Assembly (NCBI GenBank): GCA_021847165.1 | Contig: JAJZUH010000096.1 | Location: forward strand, 1-7,339 | Length of the DNA stretch: 7,339 nucleotides | Source of the DNA: Pseudomonadota bacterium | Lineage (GTDB): Bacteria; Pseudomonadota; Gammaproteobacteria; Burkholderiales; Gallionellaceae | Direction of reading: 5' to 3' | Shown: positions 6,845 to 7,339 of the stretch, in pieces | Layout of the letters: each line of letters starts with the position of its first letter | How positions within the stretch are numbered: the first letter of the stretch is position 1 | The notes under the pieces: model-generated | What the model was told of the DNA's origin: nothing | What the model saw: the letters and a program-made list of their open reading frames with translations, nothing else | The model's database searches: none | Program-made: the position numbers and the translations under genes

Positions 6845-7257
6845 CATTTCTCCAGAGGCTGGCCGGCCTTCTGCCAGGCCATGACGCCGCCGCTCAGATT
6901 GTGCGCCTGTGCGAAGCCTTCCTTGCCCAGCAAGGCACATGCCGAAGCAGACCGCTGCCCGCTGCGGCAGACGACCACGATCGGACGTTCGCGGTATTTT
7001 TCCAGCTCACCGATGCGTTCCAGCAGCTTGCCCAGCGGAATGAGCTTGCTGTTCACGATATGCCCGGCATCGTATTCGCCCTGTTCGCGCACATCCAGCA
7101 CCAGCGCATTCTTGTGATTGATGAGCTGGGTTGCCGCGATGTGATCGACCTCGCGGATGCCGCGCAGGCGGTTGCCAAAGAACGACCAGAACAGCATCGC
7201 GCCGCTGACCAGCGTGATCAGAACTGTCCAGATGTTATTTTGCAGAAATTGCAGCAC
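6844..7257 (-). CDS. yibN: Membrane-anchored rhodanese-like protein, YibN family
   Basis: A 137-residue protein with an N-terminal transmembrane helix (about residues 9-27), a short basic linker and a single rhodanese domain (about 40-134). The domain contains LVLDVREQGEYDAGHI (52-67), the active-site loop CRSGQRS (97-103, catalytic Cys97) and LSGGVMAWQKAG (121-132). Such domains transfer or carry persulfide sulfur; the substrate of YibN is not established to my knowledge. The start codon is GTG, not ATG, supported by AGGAG with a 7-nt spacer and by the membrane anchor beginning directly after it. It leads the yibN-grxC-secB-SH3-gpsA run, and its stop overlaps the grxC start. The anchor places the enzyme at the inner membrane, probably with the domain in the cytoplasm. 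Confidence 0.93.
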   Translation of the reverse strand: MLQFLQNNIWTVLITLVSGAMLFWSFFGNRLRGIREVDHIAATQLINHKNALVLDVREQGEYDAGHIVNSKLIPLGKLLERIGELEKYRERPIVVVCRSGQRSASACALLGKEGFAQAHNLSGGVMAWQKAGQPLEK

Positions 7258-7264
7258 GTCGATA

Positions 7265-7269
7265 CTCCT
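7265..7269 (-). promoter_or_regulatory. Shine-Dalgarno site that fixes the GTG start of yibN
   Basis: On the minus strand AGGAG stands 7 nt before GTG at 7257. This is a near-ideal ribosome binding site and is the main reason to accept GTG as the yibN initiator rather than a downstream codon inside the membrane helix. Confidence 0.75.
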
Positions 7270-7287
7270 CGTATTTTTGGGTCGCGA

Positions 7288-7296
7288 ATTCTAACA
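7288..7296 (-). promoter_or_regulatory. Possible extended -10 promoter element for the yibN-gpsA operon
   Basis: The minus strand reads TGTTAGAAT, matching the extended -10 form TG-N-TATAAT with one mismatch. It lies in a short AT-richer patch, and transcription would begin near 7281, giving a leader of about 24 nt that holds the AGGAG site. No convincing -35 hexamer stands 16-18 bp upstream, so the call rests on the extended -10 alone. Confidence 0.35.
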
Positions 7297-7339
7297 GAGC
7301 GGAAAAGTGCGCGGGGTCGTTGCGCGCCAGCCGCTCCAG

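Overview
The window looks like ordinary chromosome from a moderately GC-rich proteobacterium, probably a betaproteobacterium. This is inferred from the order yibN-grxC-secB-gpsA (the order known from Escherichia coli), from codon use, and from an MshE-type pilus ATPase cluster. I cannot name a genus. There are no RNA genes, insertion sequences, CRISPR arrays, prophage genes or origins that I can support. Coding density is very high, and the long open frames opposite the real genes are antisense shadows.

Left block (positions 1-4125, all minus strand). Reading leftwards from position 4125, this is a type IV pilus/type II secretion-like cluster. It holds an MshE-like assembly ATPase with an N-terminal MshEN (cyclic di-GMP-binding type) domain, a GspF/MshG-like inner-membrane platform protein, and a single type IV prepilin-like protein. 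After a 135-bp gap comes a three-helix membrane protein of unknown function, cut by the left edge. The first three genes overlap stop-to-start (TGATG, then ATGA), so they are almost certainly one translationally coupled transcript. A good sigma-70-like promoter (TTGTCA, 17 bp, TAATTT) lies upstream of the ATPase. Secretin, prepilin peptidase and alignment-complex genes are not in the window.

Middle (4126-4704). A 93-bp divergent intergenic region separates the pilus cluster from trmL, a plus-strand tRNA wobble-position 2'-O-methyltransferase gene. The end of trmL overlaps the end of gpsA tail to tail by 28 bp.

Right block (4677-7257, all minus strand). Reading leftwards, this is yibN (membrane-anchored rhodanese, GTG start), grxC (glutaredoxin 3), secB (export chaperone), a small exported double-SH3-domain protein, and gpsA (glycerol-3-phosphate dehydrogenase). 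Four of the five genes are joined by 1-bp TGATG overlaps or, for grxC to secB, by a 10-bp gap. The operon links sulfur/thiol chemistry, export of unfolded proteins and phospholipid precursor supply. The SH3 gene is an addition relative to E. coli. An extended -10 element and a strong Shine-Dalgarno sequence precede yibN.

I did not find a clearly new system. The observations most worth a second look are the unusual MshEN motifs in the ATPase, the internally duplicated membrane protein beside the pilus cluster, and the extra SH3 gene between secB and gpsA.
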